A DNA stretch of 64,000 nt from Choristoneura fumiferana (Eukaryota > Arthropoda > Insecta > Lepidoptera > Tortricidae): positions 148,869 to 212,868 of the forward strand of contig NC_133501.1 of NCBI RefSeq assembly GCF_025370935.1. Reading direction: 5' to 3'. Numbering within the stretch: position 1 is the stretch's first letter; the number at the start of each line of letters is the position of its first letter. Positions 57,201 through 64,000 of the stretch are shown here, in pieces. The notes beneath the pieces are model-generated. The model did not search any database. It saw only the letters and a list, made by a program, of their open reading frames with translations, and was not told the DNA's origin. The translations under genes and the position numbers were made by a program.

Positions 57201-60200
57201 TTGCTTTGGTATGTAGGGGTTTTCGGGGATGACAAATCGATCTTCATCATCCCAGCCTATATACGTCCCACTGCTGGGCACAGGCCTCCTCTCAGAACAA
57301 GAGGGCTTGGGCCATAGTTCCCACGCGGGCCCAGTGCGGATTGGGAACTTCGCACGCACCATTGAATCGCTTCGCAGGTTTGTGCAGGTTTCTCACGATG
57401 TTTCCTTCACCGCATAGCTCGTGGTAAATTTCAAATGTATACCGCACATGAATTCGAAAAACTCAGAGGTGCGAGCCGGGGTTTGAACCCACGACCCTCT
57501 GAGAGGCGATAGGTCAAACCACTAGGCCACCACGGCTCTCAAAACGATCTTGCTTGGTCTTATTGTGAGAAAACGCTTTTCATCGATATTTAGCCCGAGC
57601 TTGGTCGCCGAGGTAATTCTGTTAAACTGTACTACTCTTGTCCCCTCGCTGACGGGAGAGTTGATCCACCCATCATCATCATCATCATCATGGTCGTCAC
57701 CAGTGATCACTCACGTGTCGTGCGGCGTCGGGCGCGCGCGGCGGCTTCCCCTGCAGCGCGCGCGCGACGGCGAGCTCCTGTTCGCAGTGCGCGTACTTTT
57801 TGGCGCACTCCGCCACCTGCCGCTCCGCCTCCGCCATTTCCTGAACAATAACTTGATGTTCCAAAATGTCATTTTTAATAAACGCTGTATTGTATGGGTC
57901 TCCCTACATCTTGTCGACGCGGAATTTATTCAGTAAATAGGCCGCAATGGGCATTTTTATACGTAATTTTTTTTAACTAGCAGCGCTTTCGGAAAGACAA
58001 TCATTGCTAAGAAGAATGCGACGGATTTACTGTCATTTGGTGCAAATAGAAAATGGACGACTCGAAATTATATCACAGAATAAGAGTACAAGTACAGAAG
58101 CTTCACTGCCGTACAAAAGTGACGTTTAGGCATAAGAATCGTGCCTTCTGTACTTGTACTCTTACTTATTCTGTGGTATAATTTCGACTTGTCCATTTTC
58201 CATTTGCACCAAATGACAGTAATTCATGCGACGCATGAAACTTGGCAGTATTTTTTTCAAAATAAAATGGATGTATGGGGTCCCTTAGCTACAAAACTAA
58301 ACACTAACTTTATCTACGTTCAGTGGAAGTGTAGAATGCTTCCACAGTCATAAATAAAAAAAAAGCCGACCAAAGAACGCTTTATGTCCACGCACTAAGA
58401 GCGAAAAGGACGTCTACCCGTCGGTAAACGTCGATCGACGTCTCGTTAGATCGGTGTATTTGTATTTGTAGGTTTGGGGAGACCCTAACTGCACATGCAT
58501 TGTCATCTAAACTACACATGCACTTATGTCTCAGTTTGATTGGACGATAGCTCGGTCGACATACAGCGTGCGGTGACTTCCGCGGGCAGTTAACGACAAT
58601 TGAAACCGAATGCAGTTAAAGAAATCTCTCGTACCCGCATTAGGGCTCTATCGACCAATGAAACAGTGCCTTAATACGCACACACTCGCACACAATTGGG
58701 TAGTATTGTATTGTAAAACACTTTATTGTACATAAAAACACATGAAAATAACAGAACACAGGATAATAAGATAATGGTTACGTGAATAGAAAAAATAGTA
58801 TTCTGTTTAGTACGTCAGTTAACTTATCAGAATATATTTTTCTTTTGTCAATGGAACAAAAAATGACAAAAATGAAGCGCATCAAAGTTCGAAAGTGGGG
58901 GCCCGCGACGCCACACCGCGCTAGAGAATGTCACACGGCGTGACGTCACGCGAAATCTTCAATTGTTGAATTGACAAAAGAACAAACACTTGTCCAATAT
59001 TATCTGTTAATCAAAATGACGTACCAATGAGGGTGTCGCTAGATGGCGTTAGTATCTTGAGATCCGTATGACGTTACGGTCTTGCTTGCGATTGGCTCAT
59101 TTAGTTATTTAACCAATCACGAGCGCGACGCAAACGTCAAACGGAGCTCACGACACTAACGCCATCTAGCGATATTTCACCTGTCGGAAAACCCACATTA
59201 GATTCTTTTACGACAATATCCTACTATAACCTTACGTATTAAATATAATGACCCGGATAACTCACGTCTTAAATCGAGTTTAGCTCGACATGTTTCGGGC
59301 TAATCCGTAGCCCTTCGTCTTCGGAGCAACGCGACTCAGCGGCTGCTGCAACTCGCGCACTGGGCGCCGCCCCTCTGCTCGCGCGACTACCCGACTGCCG
59401 CTGCCGCTGAGTCGCGTTGCTCCGAAGACGATGGGCTACGGATTAGCCCGAAACATGTCGAGCTAAACTCGATTTAAGACGTGAGTTATCCGGGTCATTA
59501 TATTTAATATGAGTGAATCTCACGGTAGTTTCATATAACCTTACGAATAAATTAGTATGTAATAAGTATGTGTTACAGTACGACGGTATTGTAGTTTTAT
59601 TACCTTAGCCATACCAGCGAGAGTGTTGTTTATATCCCCCAGCTGTTCGGCAACTAACTGTGTCTTGGCTTGTTGCACCGGATTCATTTTGCCCTTCTTT
59701 CCTGTAATTTATTAACTTGCGTTACATCAAATGTGATTAGTTAGCATCCTCAGTAGATTATTTTGTATGAAACTTATCCCGTACTGACCCATGACTGCCG
59801 CAGCACACCATGCAGTACCAAACTCATTTACCAAGAAAATTAATACGGGCAACGACTCATTTACCGACCACGGGTTTCATGACAAGCACATTAAGGTCGA
59901 GGGTTTTATTTGGGGGGTTGCAATTGCAACCAAGGTAGCCTGCATGTTACGACACTGTTTACGAGCAAGTGTAATGAAATAGTTATTTGTGTCACAAGGG
60001 AGCAAAATGGTGTATTTACGGTGAGGGCGTACATTGAATCCAGAATGTACAATACAATACAATACAATACAATACAATAACTCTTTATTGCACACCAATA
60101 CAGTAAACAGTACAGAGAAAACAAGTATATACATAGAGATTTGATTTGTAGCGAAGGATTCTGCAATAGAATCCTGAGCGTAGCGAGGGATTCTAAAGTA

Positions 60201-63200
60201 GAATCCTGAGCGTAATGAGGGATTCAAGTGTTAACGCCCAAGATGAAAATAATTTTGCTCCCGAGTGGCTCATACAACTTTTCACACCGAGCATTAAGGA
60301 ACTTGAAATAAAATAATTCTAAATATTATTAAAGAACAACCAGTACAGAAAAAGGGTCGCTTTACAATTATCTAGTTCAAAAAATGACATTTGCAATAAA
60401 ATACTTAGAAAAGCCTTGAACAGAAAAGTTGCACTTTGCTCCCTCTCGTCAGGGAGGAAAAGTTACTTTTCTGAAGGAGAGGTGTGAAAACGATATTTAA
60501 TCATTTTAATTATTGTAACATGTAGCAATTTAATTTGATATTTTTAAATGGATTGGAATAATACAAATACTTGGTTGTAAAACAGTTGCTTAAGTAAGAG
60601 GTGTAAGGGTGTAAGAGTGTCCACTGACCACCTTTCCGCTTGGCGAGCTGCTGCCTCAGATGAGCCTTGGTGTCCTCGTAGGTGCGCAGCGCGACCTGGT
60701 GCCGCGACTGGAACACGTGCAGCTCGCTGCGCATGCGCGCTAACAGCGCCCCCAGCGCGCTGTGCTGCTCCAACAGACGGGCTTCCATCTGCCGACAATT
60801 ATTGTACTTCAAATTTAAAAAAAATATTTGATGGATTTAAATTCGATGAACGGTGGAGCAGACGAGTCCCCGAATGGAGATCACGGACGGGAAAACGTTG
60901 TGTACGGCGTCCTGAGGCACGGCGGACGGATTACTTTAAAGGTTATTCTGATCGACGAGCGAGTAAAACCGCGGTATAACAGCTCGTTAGTCGATCACAC
61001 ACTTAAGAGGGTCGCTGGCGGCGGATGGATGCGAGGGGCTGAAGACAGAGTGTTGTGGCGCGCCATGGAAGAGGCCTATGTCCAGCAGTGGACTGCTGTA
61101 GGCTGATGATGATGATGATATCGGCCGTAGGACGCCCACTGTTGGGCATAAACCACCCCCATCCCATTGCCCCACGTGGTATTATTTAGTTTGTTAAGTT
61201 TCGTTTAAATTAGTTTATTTCTAAAAAGGTGTCGCTATCTCGTAAGTACAATTTCTAAATGACGCTATTAAGGTTTTTGTAACATCATCTATTTGAATAT
61301 AATTATATCATTCCCTAAGCAACCGAATGAATATCCGAGCGTTCTGGCCGCTCAGTCAAACCTACCATCCCACGTTCATTACCAGGGAAGCACAGGATTC
61401 TTGCAGCTCCACCACCTAAGAGTTACAGTAAGAACACAAACAAATCACACGAATCTATCATCACCACCACACTACACTGACGCGTTTCAAACTCAACCAA
61501 AGTTCATCCTGAGAGCAACACAACAGTCCACCATGCTACCAGTTAAACTCACATTTGATCTTGTGTAGTGTGGTGGTGGTGATATTTGAGTGTGTGATCT
61601 GTGTATTCTTACAGTGCTGAGATGGGGGAGCTGCATAAGCACACATTTGTTACATAGTTGACGACCAGATGGCTAAGTGGTTAGAGAACCTGACTACGAA
61701 GCTTGAGGTCCCCGGCCGGGGCAGATATTTGTATAATTAATACGAATGTTTGCTCTCGGGTCTTGGATGTTTAATATGTATTTAAGTATGTATTTATCTA
61801 TTTAAGTATGTTTATCCGTTGCCTAGTAACCATAGTACAAGCTTTGCTTAGTTTGGGACTAGATCAATGAGGGCTATCGCGTATGAATTCGCCACTAGAG
61901 GCGCTAGTGTAGCGTGAGGTCTCCGAAATGTCAAATCTCATAGTTTTTGGGTGAGCTACGCGGGTTTATTTATAATTAGAATAATTTTGTGAATATTTTG
62001 CAATATCTGAAATTAATTATGGCAAATATGCGTTCCGGGGCAATGACTGTCTGTGTTTTGAGACAGTTTTGTGTTTCGGAAACCTTTGTCCTCCCTTTTT
62101 TCCGAACAAAACGGGGACTATGCAACACTGTGGTATGCTCGATATTTTTATGGTACGGTTTTGAGGTGTATTAAATATGATTTTAATCTAAACTTTGTTT
62201 TCACGCCCGTAATAACAGACTTTGAAAGCCATACTTAAAAACCTCACGCAACAGTGCGCCATCTAGTGAGACAAAAAACGATAGCCCTCATTGGTGTCAA
62301 GTGTCCCATGTTTTTTTTTTTATAGACACAGCTATCATAAGGTTGCGAGTGATAATGTAACAAATCGTCATACCCGTTTGCCTTTCTGTCGCTGTTTCTT
62401 GGCGCGTTTCTTGCCGCGGTCGACGTGCCGCGCCGGGCCCTCTATGTACTGAAGCAGCGCGTCCAAATCGCGCGGGTCCTGGTGGGACGACGCGCCGCGC
62501 CAGCAAGACCCGCTGTGCGAGGTTATACTGCAATCATCCACATATACACGCTTGCAATATGAAATGCTAGAAATAGGCTTGGTACTTGGCAAAGTAAAAT
62601 GCATGGTAAATGTTAGAAGTATGCATGGTAAATGTTGAATAGGCATGGTAAATATTAGAAAAATGCATGGTAAAAGTAAGAAATGGGCTTGGTATACAGT
62701 GTGAAAAAATAAGTTGTTAGAGAAATTTTATCCTGAATAATAATCCTATCGATTAGTATAATAAAATAGCGAGTTTTTGTTTTTTTTTTTTGATTGGTTC
62801 GAGTCCCGGACGAGGCAAGCGACTTTTAGAAAATCTTTGAATGCAGTTTTGTTTCCTTTTAAAAATAAAGGAATGTCTCTTTTAAGTAAAATAAGCCAAC
62901 TTAAGGATTTTAAGGTAGTTTCCCTCCAGGGCCCGATTTATTTTTCCACACTGTATATATGTGAAAAATATGCTTGGTAAATGTTAGAAACATGCTTGGT
63001 AAATATTACAAACTAGCTATTGCCCGCGGCTTCGCCCCGTTGTTTTTTTTTTGTATTTTCTTCCATAAAAACCTTCACCTGACAGTAATGAACACAACAA
63101 AAATAATTAGCGAGATCGGACCAGTCGTTCCGAGTTTTGCGCTTAGCAACACATTTTACGATTCATTTTTATTTATATAGATATGCACGGTAAATGTTAA

Positions 63201-63535
63201 ATATACATGGTAAATGCTAAAAATATGCTTGGTAAATGTTAGAAATATGCTTGGTAAATATTACAAATATGCACGGTAAATGTTAAATATACATGGTAAA
63301 TGGTAAAAACATGCATGGTAAATATTAGAAAAATGCTGATAAATATTAGAACTATGAATAAAAACTGTCAATCTGGAGTATCTAGGGAAGGTGATGTGGT
63401 TTATTTCATTAAATGCTATATTAGGCTTGCCATAAATAATTACCCGGAACATCCGCTAGACGTGGAGAATACACTGGTGTCCCTGCTAGAAAGAGATGGC
63501 TGCGCAGGTCTGCTCATCCGCTGTTTCTGTTGTAA
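45152..63535 (-). CDS. Large unidentified coiled-coil, Lys/Gln-rich protein
   Basis: Fifteen minus-strand exons with matching phases, plus a possible sixteenth. In transcript order: 63535-63444, 62527-62374, 60788-60632, 59701-59604, 57840-57715, 57066-56907, 55518-55441, 53685-53573, 52359-52231, 51308-51098, 50121-49991, 49069-48914, 48166-48058, 47439-46484, 45827-45750, 45256-45152. The first fifteen total 916 codons with no internal stop. Layout: a Ser-rich start, DLDALLQYIEGP with a basic KKRAKKQRQKGKR patch, a long coiled coil, a poly-Gln stretch, Lys/Glu-rich helices, a motif QLSCGVQVSELRLPPGITLT, a Lys/Ala patch, a Met/Pro/Asn/Gln-rich region, and a compact end with NNEVTIHHVTESKFYKGQ. 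Composition suggests a nuclear or RNA/chromatin-associated scaffold. A FAM193-like protein is only a weak guess. The gene is incomplete at its 5' end and perhaps its 3' end. Confidence 0.75.
45285..45335 (+). ncRNA. Hammerhead-like motif, second copy
   Basis: CACTGATGATGAACTC, then GAGTTCGAAACGCGTCGG. The core boxes CTGATGA and GAAA are intact, but stem I pairing is poor, so activity is doubtful. Confidence 0.45.
45750..45827 (-). CDS. Unidentified gene, exon 15
   Basis: Twenty-six codons, phase 0 to phase 0, between ATTACAG and GTAAGC. Encodes DMPAGELRDESLFSRPWPAS and YHRTLP, fitting directly after KFYKGQ of exon 14. Confidence 0.85.
46225..46292 (-). repeat. tRNA-derived SINE family A, tail fragment
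   Basis: CCCAGCCTATAATACGTCCC and CTGGGCACACGCCTCCTCTC; head absent. Confidence 0.65.
46484..47439 (-). CDS. Unidentified gene, exon 14, largest exon
   Basis: A 956-bp exon, phase 1 to phase 0. Begins EPPKTIIVPEPAPQPGRSKK with a Lys/Ala patch, then a long Pro/Asn/Gln/Met-rich, probably disordered region (MNQPQMPMYNQQYNYTNPNT), and ends in a folded-looking segment (LKQENDYAGLYTPFGQEDRN; EVTIHHVTESKFYKGQ). Confidence 0.93.
47680..47870 (+). repeat. Fragment of the 6188-6829 element
   Basis: Shares ACAAAATTAAGTATTCATTT and GGAGAACCGATAGCCGTTTG with 6590-6770; both inverted ends are missing. Confidence 0.7.
48058..48166 (-). CDS. Unidentified gene, exon 13
   Basis: Phase 0 to phase 1. Encodes PLWKAGALAAAPTPVARPQP and VINADPSMMMFHAAQP. 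Confidence 0.82.
48194..48789. repeat. DNA transposon remnant interrupted by a LINE tail
   Basis: Sister of 33384-34198. It lacks the SINE found there, but has its own insertion of a LINE 3' tail with TTGTATTGTA end at about 48556-48706. Confidence 0.82.
48914..49069 (-). CDS. Unidentified gene, exon 12
   Basis: Fifty-two codons, phase 0 to phase 0, GTCAGT donor. Encodes TQCAEPEAPSGCSIMQQLSC and GVQVSELRLPPGITLTRV, the most motif-like part of the protein. Confidence 0.85.
49190..49350 (-). repeat. LINE-like interspersed tail
   Basis: Inverted relative of 15885-16105 (CGATTTAGATGAAATTCGGT; GTCCCGGGGAAGGATA). Confidence 0.65.
49380..49740 (+). repeat. Interspersed repeat, GGGAGCAAA family
   Basis: Runs from CAGAAAAGTAACTTTTCC to CATTTTGCTCCCTTGTGACA. 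An inverted sister lies at 59985-60490 and carries a nested (ACAAT)n LINE tail at about 60050-60150. Confidence 0.75.
49991..50121 (-). CDS. Unidentified gene, exon 11
   Basis: Phase 1 to phase 0. A Pro run (PPPPPPTAK) leads to a Lys/Gln-rich stretch and HVINITADTTIEVVSKK, which looks like a folded beta segment. Confidence 0.85.
50395..50603 (+). repeat. Penelope-like repeat with decayed hammerhead core
   Basis: ACACTCTGAAGATGAGCTC then GAGTTCAAAACGCGTCAGT; ends CTTAGCTATCGTAAGGTCGC and TTTAGTTCATT, as in 14899-15305. Two core positions are changed. Confidence 0.65.
51098..51308 (-). CDS. Unidentified gene, exon 10, Lys/Glu-rich helix
   Basis: Phase 0 to phase 1. Encodes AEEEERKRQQQLQKQEAKGK followed by continuous Lys/Glu/Gln sequence, a likely single long charged helix. 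Confidence 0.87.
51309..52100. other. Intron 9-10 of the minus-strand gene
   Basis: A LINE-tail fragment at 51405-51450 and AT-rich sequence; nothing else recognised. A GC-rich patch at 51830-51870 is not conserved with anything else in the window. Confidence 0.45.
52100..52222. repeat. Palindromic MITE, GGGCTACTACGAA family
   Basis: Complete hairpin ending within about 10 bases of the exon 9 donor of the minus-strand gene. Confidence 0.82.
52231..52359 (-). CDS. Unidentified gene, exon 9, Lys-rich
   Basis: Forty-three codons, phase 0 to phase 0. Encodes KKQKEQEKAAKAGPKPKEPQ and LSKKQRKLLAKQQ. A palindromic MITE abuts the donor (52100-52222). Confidence 0.85.
52840..53412 (+). repeat. MITE with GGTATTTGAC end, interrupted
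   Basis: Sister of 12845-13202, split by a 155-bp hairpin at 52878-53032. Confidence 0.75.
52878..53032. repeat. Nested MITE, TAA target duplication
   Basis: Ends CCCCCTTATTCATAAA and TTTATGAATAAGGGGG with TAA at 52875-52877 and 53033-53035. The uninterrupted site is seen at 12879 (AAATTAAAACTAC). Confidence 0.87.
53573..53685 (-). CDS. Unidentified gene, exon 8
   Basis: Phase 1 to phase 0. Encodes LNACAEPPAPAAEPRKQTWE and QALAHINQLAKGGNKEK. Confidence 0.85.
53729..54108. repeat. MITE, GGCACTTGTCCCAC family, copy 2
   Basis: Sister of 40484-40861, flanked by TAA (53726-53728, 54109-54111). Confidence 0.85.
54112..54295. repeat. MITE, GGCCGCTTGTAGACG ends
   Basis: Inverted ends GGCCGCTTGTAGACGTC and GACGTCTACAAGCGGCG. 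It shares the TAA at 54109-54111 with its left neighbour and has TAA at 54296-54298. Confidence 0.82.
54299..55120. other. Intron stretch with nothing recognised
   Basis: AT-rich intronic sequence of the minus-strand gene. 54840-54960 resembles 35880-35990 (TTAGTTCTATTGGTTT), an unnamed dispersed repeat. Confidence 0.4.
55120..55285 (+). repeat. LINE remnant, 3' coding end
   Basis: Encodes a broken KEETSRPFKRWTDEIKNGG, like the Arg/Trp-Thr-Asp motif at the end of RTE-type reverse-transcriptase frames, followed by an AT-rich tail. Confidence 0.55.
55441..55518 (-). CDS. Unidentified gene, exon 7
   Basis: A small exon, phase 1 to phase 1, with a GTAAGT donor. Encodes ANAGVNVRRAESDPVQLLHN and GRHLT. 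It restores phase between exons 6 and 8, which supports it strongly. Confidence 0.82.
56907..57066 (-). CDS. Unidentified gene, exon 6, poly-glutamine
   Basis: Phase 0 to phase 1. Encodes LETAAMLHRQQLQQQQKQQQ, further Gln/Met repeats, and KLVQLAGNDKMDQEAFIR. The Gln tract is built mainly of CAG and CAA codons and is likely length-variable. Confidence 0.85.
57243..57537 (-). repeat. tRNA-derived SINE family A
   Basis: Nearly complete reverse-oriented copy, GCCTATATACGTCCCACTGC to GGCCACCACGGCT. Confidence 0.83.
57715..57840 (-). CDS. Unidentified gene, exon 5, coiled coil
   Basis: Forty-two codons, phase 0 to phase 0, GTGAGT donor. Encodes EMAEAERQVAECAKKYAHCE and QELAVARALQGKPPRAPDAA, a second coiled-coil segment that turns Pro-rich. 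Confidence 0.85.
58027..58223. repeat. Long hairpin element
   Basis: Arms of about 75 bp (TTACTGTCATTTGGTGCAAA to AGAGTACAAGTACAGAAG and complement) with a 45-base loop. The loop and inner arm recur at 31963-32046. Confidence 0.8.
59024..59180. repeat. MITE with GTCGCTAGATGGCGTTAGTA ends
   Basis: Short relative of 1028-1472, with inverted ends GCTAGATGGCGTTAGT and ACTAACGCCATCTAGC. Confidence 0.75.
59237..59533. repeat. Foldback retroelement with hammerhead-like arms
   Basis: Sister of 7660-7946 in the opposite orientation. TATAACCTTACG is duplicated exactly on both sides (59225-59236, 59534-59545), a length typical of target-primed retroposition rather than DNA transposition. Confidence 0.85.
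59604..59701 (-). CDS. Unidentified gene, exon 4
   Basis: Phase 1 to phase 0. Encodes KKGKMNPVQQAKTQLVAEQL and GDINNTLAGMAK, continuing the helical region. Confidence 0.85.
59800..60490 (-). repeat. Cluster of interspersed repeats
   Basis: 59800-59985 matches 10490-10715. 59985-60490 is an inverted copy of 49380-49740, interrupted by a LINE tail with CAATACAATACAATACAATA at about 60050. Confidence 0.7.
60632..60788 (-). CDS. Unidentified gene, exon 3, coiled coil
   Basis: Phase 0 to phase 1. Encodes a predicted coiled coil with heptad spacing (MEARLLEQHSALGALLARMR; HVFQSRHQVALRTYEDTKAH) ending in QQLAKRKG. Confidence 0.88.
60850..61125 (+). repeat. RTE-type LINE remnant, 3' coding end
   Basis: Decayed frame ending WMRGAEDRVLWRAMEEAYVQ and a (GAT)n tail. 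Not a host gene. Confidence 0.7.
61667..62325 (+). repeat. SINE family B interrupted by a DNA element
   Basis: The SINE head starts GATGGCTAAGTGGTTAGAG. Its body stops at 61868 and resumes at about 62290 (GGTGTCAAGTGTCCCATG), exactly where the intact copy at 25540 continues. Confidence 0.85.
61869..62289. repeat. 421-bp element with GAGGGCTATCG ends, copy 2
   Basis: Nearly identical to 32231-32651 and nested within a SINE, so the insertion is younger than the SINE. Confidence 0.87.
62374..62527 (-). CDS. Unidentified gene, exon 2
   Basis: Enters in phase 2 after GATTGCAG and leaves in phase 0 at GTATGA. Encodes ITSHSGSCWRGASSHQDPRD, then LDALLQYIEGP and the basic patch GKKRAKKQRQKGKR. Confidence 0.85.
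62590..63360 (+). repeat. Minisatellite, about 20-bp unit, split by insertions
   Basis: Roughly fifteen units of the form ATGCATGGTAAATGTTAGAA in three blocks (62600-62705, 62962-63010, 63181-63355). Blocks are separated by unrelated sequence at 62706-62960 and a LINE-like tail at 63013-63180. Within the last block, CACGG, ACATGG and CTTGG variants repeat in order, giving a higher-order period of about 80 bp. Confidence 0.85.
63444..63535 (-). CDS. Unidentified gene, first clear exon
   Basis: Follows a strong pyrimidine tract and CTCTAG acceptor; ends in phase 2 before GTAATT. Encodes LQQKQRMSRPAQPSLSSRDT and a Ser-rich end (VFSTSSGCSG). Earlier exons must lie beyond the window. Confidence 0.7.
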
Positions 63536-63741
63536 CTAGAGAAAAGAGACAAAAACGTTTAAAAATGATATAATTTATGAATGAGAGTACACAACTCGAA
63601 TGACGACTCATAACTAGTAAACTACAAATTTGTTTTGTGTTCTAACTATTCTAATGTCGTGGTGGTTTGGACTCAATACTGACATGACTTTTATTAGTTA
63701 CTACGCCATATAGCACGGAGAACAGATGGCCGTCGGGGCCG

Positions 63742-63955
63742 AAAAGTTCTCGAGTGGAGACCGCGGATCGGCAAGCGCAGCGTGGGACGTCCACCAACGA
63801 GATGGACGGATGACCTGGTTAAAGCCGCGGGTTCACGGTGGATGCAGGCCGCTGCCAACCGAAGCGACTGGAGGTCTATGGGGGAGGCCTATGTCCAACA
63901 GACGATGCCCTACGGCTGAGATGATGATGATGATGATGATGATGATGACTACCTA
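63742..63955 (+). repeat. RTE-type LINE, 3' end of reverse-transcriptase frame
   Basis: Encodes a motif series GRPPTRWTDDLVKAAGSRWM and NRSDWRSMGEAYVQQ ending in a stop, then a (GAT)n tail. This is the C-terminal end of an RTE-clade retrotransposon protein and is common in Lepidoptera. Only the 3' end is present. Confidence 0.8.
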
Positions 63956-64000
63956 CGCTAGCTGACGCGGTTTGCACGGAGCGGGTGGCCGTCCCGCCTG

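Noticed and set aside
60828..61106. Open frame of 92 codons
   Set aside because: It matches the decayed end of an RTE-type LINE followed by a GAT repeat, so it is not a host gene.
62590..63360. Possible CRISPR-like array
   Set aside because: Units are about 20 bp, imperfect and directly adjacent without unique spacers, in a eukaryotic intron; this is a minisatellite.
63726..63965. Open frame of 79 codons with a Met run
   Set aside because: It is out of frame with the RTE-type LINE end at the same place; the Met run is the (GAT)n tail.
63961..64000. Possible further minus-strand exon at the window edge
   Set aside because: The last 40 bases are open on the minus strand (QAGRPPAPCKPRQLA then stop), but no donor or acceptor can be judged at the edge.

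Overview
The window is eukaryotic, intron-rich and crowded with transposon remnants, and it most likely comes from a moth or butterfly (Lepidoptera). Small exons with canonical GT/AG borders are separated by long AT-rich introns. The introns are full of tRNA-derived SINEs, LINE 3' tails with (GAT)n or (ATTGT)n ends, and short hairpin MITEs of kinds typical of lepidopteran genomes. I see no bacterial-type operons, CRISPR array, rRNA gene or convincing functional tRNA gene. The order is known from the sequence, but identities come from my own reading of translated exons, with no database search.

Region 1 (1-3850) is a segment ending in a 100-N gap. It is repeated almost base for base at 20932-25610, with presence/absence differences in transposons. 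The pattern looks like an uncollapsed second haplotype placed at a scaffold join, although a recent true duplication is possible. Both copies carry two exons of a ZAD-type (C-x2-C ... C-x2-C) zinc-finger module.

Region 2 (4572-20389, + strand) holds twelve exons of a BRD8 orthologue, the bromodomain subunit of the NuA4/TIP60 histone acetyltransferase complex. An acidic, proline-rich linker is followed by one bromodomain split over three exons and a basic tail with a stop codon. The N-terminal part of BRD8 is not in the window.

Region 3 (24207-35666, + strand) holds a second locus: the two ZAD exons, an acidic linker exon, and a second, diverged BRD8-type bromodomain on exons with the same lengths and phases as the first, then a short tail and stop. 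Splice phases match across all joins, so this may be a ZAD-bromodomain protein. I regard it as the most interesting object in the window.

Region 4 (about 35.7-45.1 kb) is intergenic, between convergent genes, and is almost all repeats. Region 5 (45152-63535, - strand) is one large gene with at least fifteen phase-consistent exons (916 codons visible). It encodes a coiled-coil, Gln-rich and Lys-rich protein that I cannot identify firmly. The introns carry a roughly 20-bp minisatellite, hairpin elements with 3-bp target duplications, and Penelope-like repeats containing hammerhead-ribozyme-like cores.
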